Assembly: GCA_038117225.1 (NCBI GenBank)
Contig: JAYOFM010000086.1
Location: forward strand, 1-17,345
Direction: 5' to 3'
Source: JAYOFM01 sp038117225
GTDB taxonomy: Bacteria > Pseudomonadota > Alphaproteobacteria > Rhodospirillales > Casp-alpha2
Length of the DNA: 17,345 bases
Below the pieces are notes generated by a model, which saw only the letters and a program-made list of their open reading frames with translations, was not told the origin of the DNA and ran no database searches. Position 1 is the first letter of the stretch, and each line of letters starts with the position of its first letter. Positions 1 to 7,465 of this stretch are shown piece after piece. The position numbers and the translations under genes were made by a program.

Positions 1-28
1 CAACGATCAAATAGCGCCGGACAGACGG

Positions 29-1186
29 ATGACCTTGAGATCACAGATTCTCGCCACACTGCTGCTCGCCGCCCTGGTGGCGGGCGGCTGGCTGTGGCTG
101 ACCGAAGCCCGCGAAGCGGCGCTGTCGAGCGAGCCGCCGCGGCGCAAGGGCGGCGCCACCGTGGTGTTGGTGGAGCCCGTGACGCTAACGGAAGATCGCG
201 TCCGGGTCCGTCTGATCGGCACCGGCGAGGCCGCCAAATCCGCCTCCATCCACCCGTCGGTCACCGGCGAGGTCGCGGCCATTGCGTTCAAGGCCGAACA
301 GCGGGTGGAAAAGGACCAGATGCTGCTGCGGCTCGACGACAAGCATCAGCGTCTCGCCGTGCGTCTGACCCAGGTGGCGGTGGAAGAGGCGACGCGCCAG
401 TACGAACGTCTCGAAAAGCTGGCGCCCACGGGGGCGGCCTCGCAGTCACGGGTGGAAACCGCATATTCCGAGTTGGAAGCCGCCCGGGTGCGCCACGCCC
501 AGGCCAAGGCGGATCTCGCCGACCGCACCGTCGTCGCGCCCTTCGCGGGGGTCATCGGATTGACCGATATCGAGCCTGGCGACCGCATCAACGAATCGAC
601 CATGATCGCCACCCTGGACGATCGCCGAGACATCCTGGTTACCTTCGATCTACCGGAAGCCTACGCCGGCCGTGTTCGCATCGGCGACACGCTGACGCTA
701 CGGCCGTGGACCATGCAGGAACGGACACTGACCGGCGTGGTCTCCACCTTGGGCAGTCGCATCGATCCGGTGACCCGTTCGTTGCGGGTCAAGGCCAAGA
801 TCGACAACACCGATGATATGCTGCGCCCGGGCACGTCGTTCGAGGTCGAGATCGCCTTCACTGGCCGCGCCTATCCGGCGGTGCGCGAGGTGGCGGTGCT
901 GTGGAGCCGCGACGGCGCCTATCTGTGGCGTGTCGTCGATGGCAAGGCGGATAAGGTGCTCGTCAAAATCGTCCGCCGCGACGGCGGCCGCATCCTGGTT
1001 GATGGCGCGTTGGCCGAAGGCGATAACGTGGTGGTGGAGGGCGTGCAGGGGCTACGCAAGGGGCAACGACTAAAGGCCAAGCCCTTCGGCGAGCCCGCGA
1101 CCGCCGACGCCACGCCCGCCAAGCCAGCGGCGTCGACAGCAACCGCCGAACCGGCGGAATCAGCCAAGCCGGAAAGCAAACCCTGA
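29..1186 (+). CDS. RND efflux periplasmic adaptor (membrane fusion protein, HlyD/AcrA family)
   Basis: This is the periplasmic adaptor that would link the inner-membrane RND pump encoded next to it to an outer-membrane channel. The 385-residue protein starts with an uncleaved-looking hydrophobic anchor (about residues 7-24) and has no lipobox cysteine, so it is probably membrane-anchored rather than a lipoprotein. A biotinyl-lipoyl half-motif lies around 76-105 (GEVAAI, then LLRLDD), followed by a short alpha-helical hairpin (about 106-162) and the second lipoyl half around 165-185 (VVAPFAGVIG, a classic family signature). The beta-barrel and membrane-proximal domains run to about 350. The tail (354-385) is Ala/Pro/Glu/Lys-rich and probably disordered. 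Its stop shares one base with the start of the pump gene (TGATG), implying translational coupling. The start at 29 has only a weak ribosome-binding site, but the hydrophobic anchor begins immediately after it. The substrate cannot be deduced. Family assignment is firm. Confidence 0.93.
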   Translation: MTLRSQILATLLLAALVAGGWLWLTEAREAALSSEPPRRKGGATVVLVEPVTLTEDRVRVRLIGTGEAAKSASIHPSVTGEVAAIAFKAEQRVEKDQMLLRLDDKHQRLAVRLTQVAVEEATRQYERLEKLAPTGAASQSRVETAYSELEAARVRHAQAKADLADRTVVAPFAGVIGLTDIEPGDRINESTMIATLDDRRDILVTFDLPEAYAGRVRIGDTLTLRPWTMQERTLTGVVSTLGSRIDPVTRSLRVKAKIDNTDDMLRPGTSFEVEIAFTGRAYPAVREVAVLWSRDGAYLWRVVDGKADKVLVKIVRRDGGRILVDGALAEGDNVVVEGVQGLRKGQRLKAKPFGEPATADATPAKPAASTATAEPAESAKPESKP

Positions 1187-4100
1187 TGGCCGGTTTCAGC
1201 GACCTGCCGTCATTATCGGTACGCCGGCCGACGCTGATCGTCGTCGTCAACCTGCTGATCGTCATCGCCGGTCTGGCGGCGTTGCTGGGGGTCGAGGTGC
1301 GCGAACTGCCGGACGTGGATCGCCCGGTCGTCACCGTGCGCGCCTTCTTCGACGGCGCCTCGCCGGAAACCATGGACGCCGAGGTAACCAGCGTCATCGA
1401 GGGCGCCGTCGCCCGGGTGTCCGGGGTCAAGACCATCAACGCGGCGAGCGAGGAAAACAACGCCCGGGTGCGCGCCGAGTTCTCGCCCAATGTGTCTCTC
1501 GACGTGGCCGCCAACGACGTCCGCGAGGCCGTCGCCAGCATCATGCGCAAGCTGCCTGACGGGGTCGACGATGTCACTATCGTCAAGGCCGACGCCGATG
1601 CCCAATCGATCATCCGCCTGGCGTTGGTCAGCGACACCCTGTCGCAGGAAGCATTGACTCGTCTCGCCGAGGATGACGTCGCGGCCGAACTGTCGGCCAT
1701 TGCCGGCGTCGCCACGGTGGAACTGTTCGGCGATCAGGAACGGGTGCTGCGGGTCGTCGTCGATCCCATGCGGCTCGCCAGCTTCGGTCTATCCATCGAC
1801 GACGTGGCGCGGGTGCTGCGCGGCACCAGCCTCGACATGCCCGCCGGCAGCTTCAAGTCCGACGACCAGTTGCTGCTGGTGCGCGCCGACGCCACCGTGT
1901 GGCGGCCGGCGGATGTGGAGCAACTGCTGCTGCGCGCCGACGTTCGCATCGGCGATGTGGGGCAGGCGCTCTACGGCCCCGCCGAGGCGGAGAGTTTCAG
2001 TCTGTTGAACGGTCGCAAGGTGGTCGGTCTGGGGATCATCCGCCGCGCCCAGTCCAACACCATCGCCATTTCCGATGCCGTCGACCGCGCCGTTGTCGCC
2101 CTGAACAAGCGGCTCAAGGACGTGGAACTGGTGAAAATCACCGATGATGCGGAATTTATCCGCGGCTCGGTGCGCGAGGTCGTCGTCAGTCTGTCGATCG
2201 CGGTCATCGTGGTCATCACGGTGATCTTCGCCTTCATGGGCAACCTGCGGACCACTGTTGTTCCCACGGTGGCGATCCCCATCGCCATCATCGGCACCGT
2301 CGCCGCCATCTGGCTGCTTGGCTATTCCGTCAACATTCTCACCCTGTTGGCGCTGGTCCTGGCGACCGGCATGATCGTCGATGACGCCATCGTCGTGATC
2401 GAGAATATTCAGCGCCAGCGGGTGCGCTGCCAGATGCCGCTGGCGGCCGCGGTGATCGGCACCCGGCAGGTATTTTTCGCGGTGCTGGCGACGACCGCGA
2501 CCTTGATCTCGGTTTTCATGCCGATCGCCTTCCTGCCGTCGACGGCGGGCCGTTTGTTCACGGAATTCGGCGTCGTGCTGGCCATCGCCGTGGCCATTTC
2601 CTCGTTCGTGGCGTTGTCGCTGGTTCCCATGCTGGCGTCGCGGCTGCCGGCGTTGAAACCGATCCAACCGGGCGCTCGACCGGGGCCGATGGAGCGCTTC
2701 GGCGACGCCGCCAGTCGGGGCTATCGACGGCTGTTGGAATTCACCCTGTCGGCGCGCCTGCTGATTCTCGGCGCCGCCGCGCTGATCGCCGTGACCGCCG
2801 TCGCCGTCTTTCCGTCCATCGATGAGGAACTGCTGCCGCGCGAGGATCGCGGCGCCATCATCATCATGATGCAGGGGCCGGATGGCGTTGGCCTCGATTA
2901 CATGGACCGTCAGGCGGCGCAGGCGGAAGCTCTATTGCGGCCGTTGGTGGACAGTGGCGAGGCAACCAATATCCTGACCATCGTCGGCCGCTGGGATCTC
3001 AACCGGAACTACATCATCGCTCCCTTGGCGCCCTGGTCGGAACGCAGCCGCAGCCAGCTCGACATCGCCAAGAGTCTGCGCAAGGGGCTGAAGGACATTC
3101 CCGGCGCCACCGCCCGGATACGCACGCCCAACAGTCTTAACCTCCGGCGCGCCGGCGGCAGTCTGGAATTCGCTCTCACCGGATCCAACTATCGCGACAT
3201 CGCCGGCGCCGCCGATCTGTTTCTCGCCGCCATGCGCGAGCGGCTGCCGCAGTACGAGGACCCGGAAATCGAATTCCAGCAGACGCAGCCGCAGTTGACG
3301 GTGCACGTGGATCGCCGCCGCGCCGAGGACCTGGGGGTGCCGGTGGAAGGACTGGCCGACACCCTGCGCGCCATGGTCGACGGCTACGAAGTGACGGATC
3401 TGAATGTCCATGACAAATCCATCCCGGTGATGCTCGAATCCACCTCTGGCGCGATCAACGATCCCAGCGATCTCTCGAACTTGTTCGTCGCCGGCAGCGA
3501 CGGCCGACTGGTGCCGTTGTCCGCCTTCGTCACCCTTGAAGAAGTCGGCGTTGCCGCCGAATTGGACCGCACCGGGCAGAAGCGCGCCGTCGAAATCGAC
3601 ACTCCGCTGCCCGAGGGCGTATCACTGAAACGCGCGGTCGAGGACATCGAGAAACTCGCCGACGACGTGTTGCCGCCCGGTATCGGCCTGCGCTTCATCA
3701 ACGAGGCGGCGACCCTGCAGGACACCCACAACGAAGTCCTGATCACCTTCGGCTTCGCGGTGCTGGTGGTGTTTCTGGTGCTGGCGGCGCAGTTCGAAAG
3801 CATGCTCAGCGCCTTGGTGATCATTCTGACCGTGCCGTTCGGGCTCGCGGCGGCGGTGTTCGCGCTCAAGCTGACCGGCACCTCGATCAACATCTACAGC
3901 CAGATCGGCCTGGTCATGCTGGTCGGCCTGATGGCCAAGAACGGCATCCTGGTGGTCGAATTCGCCGACCAGTTGCGCGATCGCGGCCACAGTGTCGCCG
4001 ACGCCATTCGCGAATCGGCGATGACACGGCTGCGCCCGGTGTTGATGACCATGCTGTCGACGGTGCTGGGGGCGCTGCCGCTGATCCTCGGTTCCGGCGC

Positions 4101-4308
4101 CGGCGTCGAGGCGCGGCAGGCCATCGGCTGGGTGGTTTTCGGCGGTCTTGGCATTTCCACCCTGTTCACGCTGATCCTGATCCCGGTGATCTACAGTCTG
4201 CTGGCACCCCTGGCGCCGCCGCGCGCCCATGCCGGCGTGCGCTTGGACCGGGAAATGCGCGATGTGGAAGCGGCCGCCGAACAGGTGCGGTTGCAGGCAG
4301 CCGAGTAG
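1186..4308 (+). CDS. RND efflux transporter, inner-membrane permease (AcrB/HAE1 family)
   Basis: This is a proton-driven inner-membrane pump that exports hydrophobic or amphiphilic compounds through the adaptor encoded just upstream. At 1040 residues it is the usual length for the family (AcrB is about 1049). The N-terminal transmembrane helix (about 13-33) is followed by the first large periplasmic porter/docking region. TM helices 2-6 lie around 325-480, the second periplasmic region around 545-860, and the last helices around 865-1015. The proton-relay residues are present: Asp399-Asp400 in TM4 (MIVDDAIVVIEN) and Lys918 in TM10 (LMAKNGILVVEF). The DDA motif points to the drug/hydrophobe subfamily, not the heavy-metal CzcA type. 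The gene overlaps the adaptor by one base. No TolC-like outer-membrane factor and no TetR-type repressor is in the window, so a TolC encoded elsewhere is probably used. The gene ends 3 bp from the convergent transporter gene. Confidence 0.96.
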   Translation: MAGFSDLPSLSVRRPTLIVVVNLLIVIAGLAALLGVEVRELPDVDRPVVTVRAFFDGASPETMDAEVTSVIEGAVARVSGVKTINAASEENNARVRAEFSPNVSLDVAANDVREAVASIMRKLPDGVDDVTIVKADADAQSIIRLALVSDTLSQEALTRLAEDDVAAELSAIAGVATVELFGDQERVLRVVVDPMRLASFGLSIDDVARVLRGTSLDMPAGSFKSDDQLLLVRADATVWRPADVEQLLLRADVRIGDVGQALYGPAEAESFSLLNGRKVVGLGIIRRAQSNTIAISDAVDRAVVALNKRLKDVELVKITDDAEFIRGSVREVVVSLSIAVIVVITVIFAFMGNLRTTVVPTVAIPIAIIGTVAAIWLLGYSVNILTLLALVLATGMIVDDAIVVIENIQRQRVRCQMPLAAAVIGTRQVFFAVLATTATLISVFMPIAFLPSTAGRLFTEFGVVLAIAVAISSFVALSLVPMLASRLPALKPIQPGARPGPMERFGDAASRGYRRLLEFTLSARLLILGAAALIAVTAVAVFPSIDEELLPREDRGAIIIMMQGPDGVGLDYMDRQAAQAEALLRPLVDSGEATNILTIVGRWDLNRNYIIAPLAPWSERSRSQLDIAKSLRKGLKDIPGATARIRTPNSLNLRRAGGSLEFALTGSNYRDIAGAADLFLAAMRERLPQYEDPEIEFQQTQPQLTVHVDRRRAEDLGVPVEGLADTLRAMVDGYEVTDLNVHDKSIPVMLESTSGAINDPSDLSNLFVAGSDGRLVPLSAFVTLEEVGVAAELDRTGQKRAVEIDTPLPEGVSLKRAVEDIEKLADDVLPPGIGLRFINEAATLQDTHNEVLITFGFAVLVVFLVLAAQFESMLSALVIILTVPFGLAAAVFALKLTGTSINIYSQIGLVMLVGLMAKNGILVVEFADQLRDRGHSVADAIRESAMTRLRPVLMTMLSTVLGALPLILGSGAGVEARQAIGWVVFGGLGISTLFTLILIPVIYSLLAPLAPPRAHAGVRLDREMRDVEAAAEQVRLQAAE

Positions 4309-4311
4309 CGG

Positions 4312-6039
4312 CTAGAAATTGCCCAGCAGATAGAAAAACACCCGAGGGCCGGTGGCCTGGTCATTGATGTTGGCGACGGCACGGGTCAGCGGCTTGGCGA
4401 CCTCCAGGCCGCCGTATATTTTCTCGGTGAAGCCAAGTCGGATGCCACCGCCGGCCGACGCGAGGGATTCCCGGCCGACGTAGCCGTTGGTCGCCGTGTC
4501 CCAGACGACGCCGAAGTCGTAAAAGCCGTATAATTGGTATGAATCCAGCCATGCCCACGACGTGAAGTTGCCGAACTGCAGTTCGACGGACGCCGCCGCG
4601 CCTTGATCGCCGGCGATCTCACCGGAATCGTAGGCGCGGCCGAAGCCGGTACCGCCGACGAAGAACTCCTCGGCCGACAACAGGCGTTCGTCGGCGTACT
4701 GGCCGGCGATGGTCGCCTCGACGGCCCAGGACTCGCCGATCGCCTGGCGGCGGCCGAGCCGCGCCCACACCTTGTTGAAGGTCGCCTGGCCACGGTCGCG
4801 CGATGCGTTAGTCGAATTTTCGCCGTTGGCGCCCAGGATACCGAGGCCGTGGCTGAACTGGATGGAGGCGGTGTTGAAACCGTCCCATTCGTCTTCCAGT
4901 TCGTAGTCGCCGCCCCATCGCAGGGTGCGGATATTGTCGTCGAAGGTGCGCTCGTCTTCCTGGTTCTGGCGCTGCTCGACCGTGTCGAATTGGCCGTGCA
5001 GCCATAGGTTCTGACGCTGGCGGCGAATCAGCGGATGGCGGACGCGTAGCGCCGCCCGGGTGCTGCGGCTGCCGAGGTCGATACCGTCGAGCGGCGCGCC
5101 GGCGTCGATCTCGCTCTGCGACCCGGTGATGCTGACTGTGGTGCCCTCGTCGCCGATGCGCTTGGTGTGGGTGATCTCGCCGAACAGCAGTTCCTTGGGC
5201 TGGTGTGGGATGGTGAATACCGTGACGTCCGTGCGGTCGCCACCGGAATAGAGCGAGTTGACGTTCGCGCCCACCAGCGCCTGGAATGGCCCAATGCCGC
5301 GGGTGCCCCGGTTGTCGACACTGGCAAAGCCCTGAATGCGGCGGAACGTCAAGCCGATCACCAGGCGGTAGCGGCCGGCTTCCTCGTCGATCGCCGTGAC
5401 GGCACTCTTGGCCGAAATGCCCGGCAGATCGTTCATCAGCAGCACATAACGCTCCACGTCGCCGATGTGGGTCGGTTTTCTCGCCGTGATGCGCGCGCCG
5501 AGCGCCACCAGTTCCGTCATGCGGTCCTCGCGCCCGCCGTCGAACACCACTTGCTCCAGCGCGCCCTCGACGACGCGGATACGCAGAATACCGATCGCCA
5601 AATCCTGCGGTTCGACCACGGCGCGGTACAAGAAAAAACCGTCCTGGCGATAGCGGTCGGTGATCTTCTTGGCCATGGCGCGAACGTCATCGATGGAGAC
5701 TTCACGGGCCAGGAACGGCTCATAGATGGGCGCGAAGGTGCCGGGTGGATAGGCGGTGGTGCCGATGACCTCGACCGCGCCGAGCACGAAACGGCTGCTG
5801 TCCGGCGCCGCTGGTGATGTCACGGGGGCTGTCGGCAGGTCCGGTGCCGCCTTTTTGGGCTGCACGGTACGCGGTGCCTCGATGCGTTTTTCAACCTTGC
5901 CCGGTTCCGCCGATGATGGCGTCCGTACCGCTTGCGCCCGCCCCGGTTCCGTGGCGGCGCAGAGCAGCAAAACCGCCAGCAAGCCAGAGGTGATATGACA
6001 TCGTCGATGGTATCCTATCACTGGGCTACGGGATGACAT
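4312..6039 (-). CDS. Two-partner secretion outer-membrane transporter (ShlB/FhaC/HecB family, TpsB)
   Basis: This encodes an Omp85-superfamily pore that in two-partner secretion moves a large TpsA exoprotein across the outer membrane. The 575-residue product has an N-terminal signal peptide (hydrophobic core about 18-29, likely cleavage after GRAQA near residue 37) and a Pro/Ala/Lys-rich linker to about 80. A ShlB-type POTRA domain follows at about 84-159 (FVLGAVEVIG to IRVVEGALEQVVF), then a second POTRA to about 235. A 16-strand-type barrel runs from about 236 to the end. The protein ends in Phe, the expected barrel-insertion signature. The conserved L6-loop arginine is probably Arg468 in GRAYDSGE, a variant of the VRGY/F motif of FhaC. 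The ATG at 6039 has an AGGAGG-like site about 12 bases upstream; a GTG at codon 7 is an alternative. No TpsA gene with a haemagglutination/TPS domain is in the window. The gene is divergent from the FecR-domain gene. Confidence 0.92.
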   Translation of the reverse strand: MSSRSPVIGYHRRCHITSGLLAVLLLCAATEPGRAQAVRTPSSAEPGKVEKRIEAPRTVQPKKAAPDLPTAPVTSPAAPDSSRFVLGAVEVIGTTAYPPGTFAPIYEPFLAREVSIDDVRAMAKKITDRYRQDGFFLYRAVVEPQDLAIGILRIRVVEGALEQVVFDGGREDRMTELVALGARITARKPTHIGDVERYVLLMNDLPGISAKSAVTAIDEEAGRYRLVIGLTFRRIQGFASVDNRGTRGIGPFQALVGANVNSLYSGGDRTDVTVFTIPHQPKELLFGEITHTKRIGDEGTTVSITGSQSEIDAGAPLDGIDLGSRSTRAALRVRHPLIRRQRQNLWLHGQFDTVEQRQNQEDERTFDDNIRTLRWGGDYELEDEWDGFNTASIQFSHGLGILGANGENSTNASRDRGQATFNKVWARLGRRQAIGESWAVEATIAGQYADERLLSAEEFFVGGTGFGRAYDSGEIAGDQGAAASVELQFGNFTSWAWLDSYQLYGFYDFGVVWDTATNGYVGRESLASAGGGIRLGFTEKIYGGLEVAKPLTRAVANINDQATGPRVFFYLLGNF

Positions 6040-6118
6040 GCTCTTTCCGCCCCTCCTGCGTCACGGTAACTTGCCCTTTCATCCCAATCAAATCCCTGAG
6101 CTTATTTTTCACTCTTAA

Positions 6119-6143
6119 CGATGGTTATGGCATTCGATGGTTA
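6119..6143. repeat. Direct repeat CGATGGTTA x2 (possible operator)
   Basis: CGATGGTTA occurs at 6119-6127 and again at 6135-6143, a 16-bp centre-to-centre spacing (about one and a half helical turns). A related CGATGGTAT lies at 6005-6013, just inside the divergent secretion-pore gene. Spaced direct repeats between divergent genes are a common form of activator or response-regulator site. No known consensus is recognised, and chance or duplication is not excluded. Confidence 0.4.
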
Positions 6144-6171
6144 ATATCGTGTAATAAAGGAATACATTATT

Positions 6172-6176
6172 GGAGG
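6172..6176 (+). promoter_or_regulatory. GGAGG ribosome-binding site that bears on the fecR-like start
   Basis: A perfect GGAGG ends one base before the first in-frame ATG (6178), too close for normal initiation. The in-frame TTG at 6184 lies seven bases downstream of it, close to ideal spacing. This makes TTG 6184 a serious alternative start. The products differ by only two residues, so the signal peptide is little affected. Confidence 0.5.
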
Positions 6177-6177
6177 A

Positions 6178-7401
6178 ATGCCGTTGTGGGTTGGGTACCC
6201 AAGATCTGCGGCTTGGTGCGGCTTGGTGCGGCTTCGGATACCGCTTTTGATTTTAGGAGCGTGGCTCGTCGCTTGGGTAGCGACGAATTCCGGCGTTGCT
6301 CAGGCACAAGACGTCCAGTGGTCGGTACAGCCACTGCGCGGCACCGTCAGTATACGTGATGGTGATGGACCGTGGCGCAAGCTCACCGGGCCGACCAAGG
6401 CTGGGCCGGGCACCGAGATCGAAACCGGTGCCGACGGCGGCGCCACCGTCGCCCGGCTGGGTGACACCATCACCGTGGCACCCAACAGCCGCATCGCCGT
6501 GCCGGTCAGGAAAGCCGGCGAGCCGGCACCCAATATCGTGCAACGCCTGGGAGTCGCGCTTTATCGCATGCTGACCCGCGTCGGCGGCAACCAGTTCGAG
6601 GTTCAGACCCCGTATCTCGCCGCCGTCATCAAGGGAACCGTGTTCGCGGTTTCGGTGACGCCGGACGGTGGCGCGCTGCATGTGACCGAGGGCCTGGTTC
6701 AGGTCAGTTCCCGCGCCACTGGCCAGCGGGCTCTCATATCACCCGGTCAGACGGCGCGGGTGTCGTCGCGCCCCGGCGCCGGGCTGGACGTGCACACGCC
6801 CGGCAAGGGCCGCTCGTCGCCCAGCACCGACAACGCCTCCGACAACGCCCCCGGCGACGGCGGCGACGCCGGCGCGAGTAACGGGCAGCGCGGCAACTCC
6901 GCCAACACGCCGGCCCGGGATAATTCCGGTGCGACCGGTCGTGGGCAAGGGAGCGGGCAAGGACAAGGCAAAGGCAAGTCGGCCGGGAAGAGCAAGCTCA
7001 GGATCGCGGCCACCATCGATGCCGGCGTCGGCGACATTGCTAAATCGACGCGGGGCTTCCTCAAGCGCATCGATGCCGGTGGCGGCGTTGCCTCCTCCGC
7101 CAATTCTGGTCGGGGCAATGCCAACGGCCGCCCCGGCGGCAATTTCAAGTCGTCTCCTGGGGCCAAGGTCAAAACCGCCATTCCGGGCCTCGCCAGCCTA
7201 ACCGGCACCCAACCGGGCGGCGTCAATAGCGTCGCCGGCCTTCGCGGCTTCAACAGCAACGGCAAGAGTAATGCCGCCAGAAGCAGCAGCGCCCGTGGCA
7301 ACAGCGCAAGCAACGCCGGCGGTAATGGTAACGGCAACGCGGGTGGTAACGGTAACGGCAACGCTGGCGGCAACGGCAAGGGCAAGGGCAAGAAGAAATG
7401 A
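6178..7401 (+). CDS. Exported FecR-domain protein with Gly/Asn/Ser/Lys-rich C-terminal tail
   Basis: The 407-residue product has a signal peptide: a hydrophobic core at about 19-33 (RIPLLILGAWLVAWV) with probable cleavage after AQA at 43. A FecR-type beta domain follows at about 48-195. Its family-typical part is the TP...AVIKGTVFAVSV segment at 144-160, then LHVTEGLVQV and the LISPGQTARV strand. From about 205 the protein is low-complexity (Gly, Asn, Ser, Ala, Lys), ending in repeats of GGNGNGNA and a KGKGKKK basic terminus. In classical systems FecR domains carry signals across the inner membrane, but here there is no transmembrane helix after the signal peptide and no sigma factor next door. 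A periplasmic or surface role is therefore more likely. It precedes a CHASE2 kinase by 64 bp and is probably co-transcribed with it. The start is uncertain: ATG 6178, TTG 6184 and GTG 6226 are all in frame. GTG 6226 would leave a textbook signal peptide beginning MRLRIPLL. Confidence 0.85.
   Translation: MPLWVGYPRSAAWCGLVRLRIPLLILGAWLVAWVATNSGVAQAQDVQWSVQPLRGTVSIRDGDGPWRKLTGPTKAGPGTEIETGADGGATVARLGDTITVAPNSRIAVPVRKAGEPAPNIVQRLGVALYRMLTRVGGNQFEVQTPYLAAVIKGTVFAVSVTPDGGALHVTEGLVQVSSRATGQRALISPGQTARVSSRPGAGLDVHTPGKGRSSPSTDNASDNAPGDGGDAGASNGQRGNSANTPARDNSGATGRGQGSGQGQGKGKSAGKSKLRIAATIDAGVGDIAKSTRGFLKRIDAGGGVASSANSGRGNANGRPGGNFKSSPGAKVKTAIPGLASLTGTQPGGVNSVAGLRGFNSNGKSNAARSSSARGNSASNAGGNGNGNAGGNGNGNAGGNGKGKGKKK
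6207..6234 (+). repeat. 10-bp tandem repeat (2.8 copies) at the 5' end of the fecR-like gene
   Basis: The unit TGCGGCTTGG is repeated at 6207-6216 and 6217-6226, with a third, partial copy (TGCGGCTT) at 6227-6234. It is a perfect repeat whose length is not a multiple of three. It lies between the first candidate start codons and the hydrophobic core of the signal peptide. Each unit brings along a GTG (6216 and 6226). Confidence 0.95.
7318..7365 (+). repeat. 24-bp imperfect tandem repeat encoding GGNGNGNA
   Basis: Two adjacent 24-bp units (7318-7341 and 7342-7365) each encode GGNGNGNA, with a partial third unit (GGNGKGKG) running into the basic end of the protein. The copies differ at synonymous third positions. 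This suggests either an older duplication or selection on the peptide rather than very recent slippage. Confidence 0.85.
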
Positions 7402-7465
7402 CCCGGCTGTACCTCCACGGCAAATTTCACCTTATGCCGCGTCCCCGGTGTAGAGGTGCCGCGCC

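Larger units (their letters stand above)
6040..6177. promoter_or_regulatory. Divergent, AT-rich intergenic region between tpsB-like and fecR-like genes
   Basis: This 138-bp region must carry the promoters for the minus-strand secretion pore and the plus-strand FecR-domain/kinase pair. From about 6091 to 6177 it is clearly more AT-rich than the coding DNA on either side. A near-perfect direct repeat (CGATGGTTA, twice, 16 bp apart) sits near the middle. Several -10-like hexamers occur, such as TAATAT at 6142-6147, but none pairs with a good -35 at 16-18 bp, so I do not assign a specific promoter. The arrangement would allow shared regulation of the two flanking units; that is inference. Confidence 0.5.

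Noticed and set aside
1789..2667. A 292-codon minus-strand frame inside the RND pump gene
   Set aside because: It is strongly His/Gln/Asp/Arg-biased and antisense to transmembrane-coding DNA of a complete pump; there is no ribosome-binding site or neighbour context.
4299..4313. Short hairpin AGCCG/CGGCT at the junction of the pump and secretion-pore genes
   Set aside because: The stem is only 5 bp with no T-run; this is expected by chance in GC-rich DNA and too weak to call a terminator.
6033..6359. A 108-codon plus-strand frame running through the divergent promoter region into the fecR-like gene
   Set aside because: It begins inside the start of the opposing secretion-pore gene and shows no signal peptide or motif. 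It shares the 10-bp repeat only because the repeat is read in another frame.
7418..7439. CGGCA/TGCCG inverted repeat between the fecR-like and kinase genes
   Set aside because: A 5-bp stem with a 12-base loop and no T-tract is not convincing as a terminator or attenuator.
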